From positions 1 through 19,698 of the forward strand of contig CALSCQ010000951.1 of assembly GCA_943704525.1 (NCBI GenBank): a DNA stretch of 19,698 nucleotides, given 5' to 3'. The first letter of the stretch is position 1. The number at the start of each line of letters is the position of its first letter. Positions 16,811 through 19,698 of the stretch are shown in pieces. Under the pieces are notes generated by a model, which saw only the letters and a list, made by a program, of their open reading frames with translations, had not been told where the DNA came from and searched no databases. This stretch comes from Pigoraptor vietnamica. Taxonomy: Eukaryota > Opisthokonta > Filasterea. Made by a program: the position numbers and the translations under genes.

Positions 16811-18647
16811 TCAAAAGACCACTCGAAAGCGTTCAGGCAGCACGGCAACGGCACTCCTTTCTTCCGCCGCGATCGTAAGTTCGACCCGCGCCATCTTCAC
16901 CTGAAGCCGGAAATCTTTGTGACCTTCCCACATCGAGCGCGCGTCAGCGCTGAGCGTTTTCGTCGTCCAGAGGTGGAAACTTTCGGGATGGAAAGCACTC
17001 TTGGAGGTGCTTGATGAATGTGTTCAGGCTACGCTCACCGCGCACAATAATCGCGGCGAGCGAATCGCCGTTGATAGCGAGCTTGGCCGCCTTCTAAGCG
17101 CGATGCGTCGAAGGCACGCCCGCCGGTATAACCGATCCCTTCGCGCCCGTTTTAACCTGAACTCCCGAAACGTCGCCATTTGCGTCCACACGCACGACGT
17201 CAGCGCCGTTATCGACCGACAGTTTAAAGCAGTGCCGCGTGATTTCGTCCCAGCCGAGGACGCGATCGCCCACCATCGCCGTCTTATTCACGAATCTCAG
17301 CGGCGCGTCGCAGTAGGAGGCCCCGAGAATGTCCCTGCACACGCTCGGTCTGAACAGCTCCTCGGCCGCAGCGCCCGCGCTACCGTAGCCATCCCATCCA
17401 CGCAGCGTCACAAACAGGCCGCTGAGCTTTAGTGCGACATCTTCGGCCGCGACGTCCGCTTTCACAACCTCCGTGTCGAATGGCACGAGCACCTCGACTG
17501 TGTCGCCAAGCGCCACGATGGTGCTTTGGTTCTCCCAACGCAATAGACGCGCAAGCTTCTCAGCGACTGTCTCGTCGGCAGCCCCCGACGCATCGAGCAC
17601 GTGAGCGCGAGGTAGGGCTGCGACGGGTGACGTCGCAAAGCGCAACATCAGCCTGTGCAGGTAGGGATCGTTCGCGAGCGTCGCGCGAATAGTTTCACGC
17701 CGCGCAGCTTCGACCTGCTGCCGATGCTCCTTCATGTACGACGCAATGGAACGCCCAACGCCGCCTGTCAAGCGAAAGACGTTCGCGGCATCGTCAACGA
17801 GGTCAGGAAAGCGATTCTCGAGGTACGCCTTGACGCCGAATGGGATACACGCGGCGCAAATAAAAGACCGAGTTGTTGAGGGTGGTAAACTTGCGCCGTG
17901 CCCACTCGCCGTCAGGGACAGCAAATACGCGCTCCGACAGCTGCGACGACGATCCGGTGACGATCGCGAAGTACTGTGCGGCCTTTCCCAGTGTCACGAG
18001 CTCGCCGATCGCCTGCCGCGCCGAAACGACGTCGGCGCAGTCGTAAGTGTTGTCGATTTCGTCGAGGAGGAGCACGATCGGGCCCTTTGGAAGGTCCGTC
18101 TTCTGAACGATGGAGCCCGCAAACGCCCCCGGGACAACCTTCACACTATGCATATGGCCGCCTTGTACCGCGGCCACGACCGAGCGAAGAACGTCTGACG
18201 CGCGCGAGGGAGCCTTCTCGTTAAGCTCGTCGTACGTCCAGTACACCGGGAGGTGTGTCGGGAAGAGAACGGCGCAGACGACGGCCGTGACTCGAAGGAA
18301 CGTCGTCTTCCCACGCCGACGACACCTTGGAGCACGATGTTGTTGCCAATTGTGGGCCCCTTGCGCGGGAGTTCCACCAAGCGCTTGAGAATTTCGGCGA
18401 GGATTTCTCGTGTTTCTGGGGCGTCGTAAAAAGGGGCGATGTGGAGGGGGTCGTCGACGGGCAGCGTTGCGCACGCCGCCCATACCGCAATGGCGTTCGC
18501 CAAAGTGTCTTTGCCCGTCAGGCAGTTCGAAAACGGAGGGGGGATCGCGCCTGCCAACACCTTGCGCCGCAGCTCCAGCACGGCGTCCACGAAGCGCGCG
18601 GCCAACAGGATGGACGACTCCTCCGCCATGCTATGTTTCGTAAGCAA
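16811..18647 (-). pseudogene. Broken P-loop NTPase with nuclease-like C-terminus (Crinkler/RHS-type)
   Basis: One protein is spread over several frames. Frame A (ATG 18647 to about 18310) is helical and leads into the Walker A loop (VLQGVVGVG). The lysine part of the loop is only in frame B, so one base is missing in GGGAAG (plus strand 18308-18313). Frame B (about 18310-17865) carries Walker B GPIVLLLDEIDNTYD and a sensor-like AIVTGSSSQLSERVF. At about 17860-17866, beside a TTTT run on the coding strand, reading returns to frame A: CIPFGVKAYLENRFPDL, then a C-terminal segment with ADVVRVDANGDVSGVQVKTG, resembling the D...QxK core of PD-(D/E)xK nucleases. An in-frame TAG stands at 17094-17096; coding-like sequence continues in frame to a TGA at 16944-16946 and then, in another frame (MWEGHKDF...), to 16811. 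NTPase plus REase-fold proteins of this type form multi-copy Crinkler/RHS families in protists. Inactive as read, unless the indels are sequencing errors. Confidence 0.65.
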
Positions 18648-19438
18648 GGCGCACGTGGATGTCTCGCAATTTTACAGGTTTACGCGCCAAGCGCGTAACA
18701 GTCTGTTACGCTGTTCCAAAGACGGGTGAAGTGGCACGCGGACATCAACAACGGCCCGCGCTACCGCTAAAATTCAACTGAGGACGCGGCTGCCGACACG
18801 GCGGTCCACCGCGACGTCCGCATCATCATCGACTTGGAGCTCTGCGTGAAAACGGACGCCACGACACGGGCGCCGTGGCCCACTGACCGGCTTTCTCCGC
18901 GGGGAGTTCTGGCAGCGTGTACTGACGGTGCTCAGAGGCACGACCTGCTGCAGATGGTGCAGCTCATGTGGACGGCCTCAGACGACGACACGGAGGAAGT
19001 GGGCGTCCCCGGCCAGCGCGTTCTCGCTGACCTTCGATTATAGCGACGAAGGCGCACGCAACGCACTTCCTCGCTGCACTTCGCCGGAGAGGTAGGTCGA
19101 CGGTATGATAGCGCAACGTCGAAAATTGGCGATCGGCTCGAGTGAACGCGCAACCACGACTTGACAAAAGTCCGCGCGCAATAAGGGGACACAATTGTGT
19201 CACGGGCTCTATTGTACGCACACGGCCAGAAAACGCCACCAGGGCGGGCCGTCATGCTCGCGCCCAAGTCATACACAGAGCAACGACACGCGCGCACAGC
19301 GTCTTCAGACTACGACGAGATATCGAAGCCACGCGCACGCCAGCAGGGCAATTGCACACCGAGACAGCGAACATATGCACTCCAACGGCGCGCACGACAG
19401 TTGCAGCCGCGCAGCTTACACGCGAGTTGTCAAAGGCA
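18648..19438. other. Spacer with possible decayed coding patches
   Basis: No intact gene. On the plus strand, protein-like pieces occur in successive frames between about 18729 and 19050: KWHADINNGPRYR, VRIIIDLELCVKTDAT, LTGFLRGEFWQRVLTVL, DLLQMVQLMWTASDDDTEEV and FDYSDEGARNAL. They may be the remains of one frameshifted gene, but I do not recognise the family. From about 19060 to 19438 I see nothing. Confidence 0.3.
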
Positions 19439-19624
19439 CTACGACTGCTGTTCCCACGGGGCGGGGATCATGCCGAGGAACTCGAGGGCGTTCTCCTTGA
19501 GGCCTCTGTTGTAGGGGTTCTTCAGGCGCACGATGGGAACGCCCGCCTCGTTCACGTCCATCGCAAGGAACGTCCTGTTGCCAAATGCGGTCTCGCGCTC
19601 GTACGTTGTCTCGTTTTGGATAAT
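19439..19624 (-). CDS. DHHC-type palmitoyltransferase, last exon (5'-partial)
   Basis: The final 61 codons and a TAG stop (19439-19441) of a gene that continues beyond the right edge. Just after the acceptor it reads IIQNETTYE, matching the TTxE motif that follows the last membrane helix of DHHC enzymes. It then has VRLKNPYNRGLKENALEFLG, matching the C-terminal NPYdxGxxxNxxxFlG (PaCCT-like) block. The catalytic DHHC-Cys domain itself would lie in upstream exons outside the window. Family function is S-palmitoylation of proteins at Golgi, ER or plasma membranes. The tail after the motif is short (MIPAPWEQQS). Confidence 0.7.
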   Translation of the reverse strand: MIQNETTYERETAFGNRTFLAMDVNEAGVPIVRLKNPYNRGLKENALEFLGMIPAPWEQQS

Positions 19625-19698
19625 CTGCGGACGTCGATACCCAAACGGGAACGGTTAGGGTTAACGCACAGGTGCATTCTCCTCCTCCTCCCCCCCCC
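19625..19698 (-). other. 3' end of an intron in the DHHC gene
   Basis: The acceptor GACGTCCGCAG abuts the exon. CCCTAACCG, about 30 nt upstream, is a good branch-site match (CTAAC). In the exon's frame an in-frame stop lies 33 bases upstream, so the coding sequence cannot simply run on from the window edge. Confidence 0.65.

Noticed and set aside
16579-16854. 91-codon minus-strand frame downstream of the NTPase pseudogene
   Set aside because: It is Cys-containing and open but has no motif, and it overlaps the end of another frame of the pseudogene; kept only as part of the spacer description.
19650-19660. Telomere-like TTAGGG
   Set aside because: There is only one copy (GGTTAGGGTTAAC), inside an intron; no array.

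Overview
The window is nuclear DNA from a GC-rich, intron-bearing unicellular eukaryote. Long reading frames are interrupted by GT-AG introns whose phases match exactly across junctions. Donors are mostly GTGGGT, GTGAGT, GTACGT or GTGCGT, and acceptors mostly end in GCAG. Spacers and most introns carry CA/GT dinucleotide tracts. The gene content is eukaryote-specific: a UBR5-type HECT ubiquitin ligase, a ZNHIT2-like HIT zinc finger protein, a TMEM86/YhhN membrane protein, an F-box/leucine-rich-repeat protein and the end of a DHHC palmitoyltransferase. I cannot name the species. A free-living protist, possibly an amoebozoan or metamonad, is a guess.

Layout, left to right. Positions 1-929 (+) hold the two last exons of a TMEM86/YhhN-like gene, cut off at its 5' end, followed by a decayed duplicate of its last 68 bases. 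Positions 1533-3179 (-) hold a complete two-exon ZNHIT2-like gene. Positions about 3399-4522 (+) hold a tentative small-exon gene of unknown function, divergent from ZNHIT2. Positions 5016-13835 (-) hold one six-exon gene predicted to encode about 2508 residues: an acidic/basic N-terminus, an RCC1-like beta-propeller, ankyrin-like stretches, a beta-sandwich segment, a UBR box and a C-terminal HECT domain with its cysteine. This is the architecture and size class of UBR5/HYD. Positions 14477-16237 (+) hold an intronless F-box protein with about two dozen 'VHTLdLs' repeats, divergently paired with the UBR5 gene. Positions 16811-18647 (-) hold a broken P-loop NTPase plus nuclease-like gene of the Crinkler/RHS kind. 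Positions 19439-19624 (-) hold the last exon of a DHHC palmitoyltransferase that continues past the right edge.

Two neighbours belong to the ubiquitin system, the UBR5-like HECT ligase and the F-box protein (a putative SCF substrate adaptor). They share a 641-bp divergent promoter region. The other genes look like unrelated housekeeping genes. The most unusual signals are the sense-strand CA bias of the introns, a several-fold excess of the hexamer CACGTG, the mutation-broken NTPase-nuclease gene, and tandem duplications sitting next to gene ends or inside introns.
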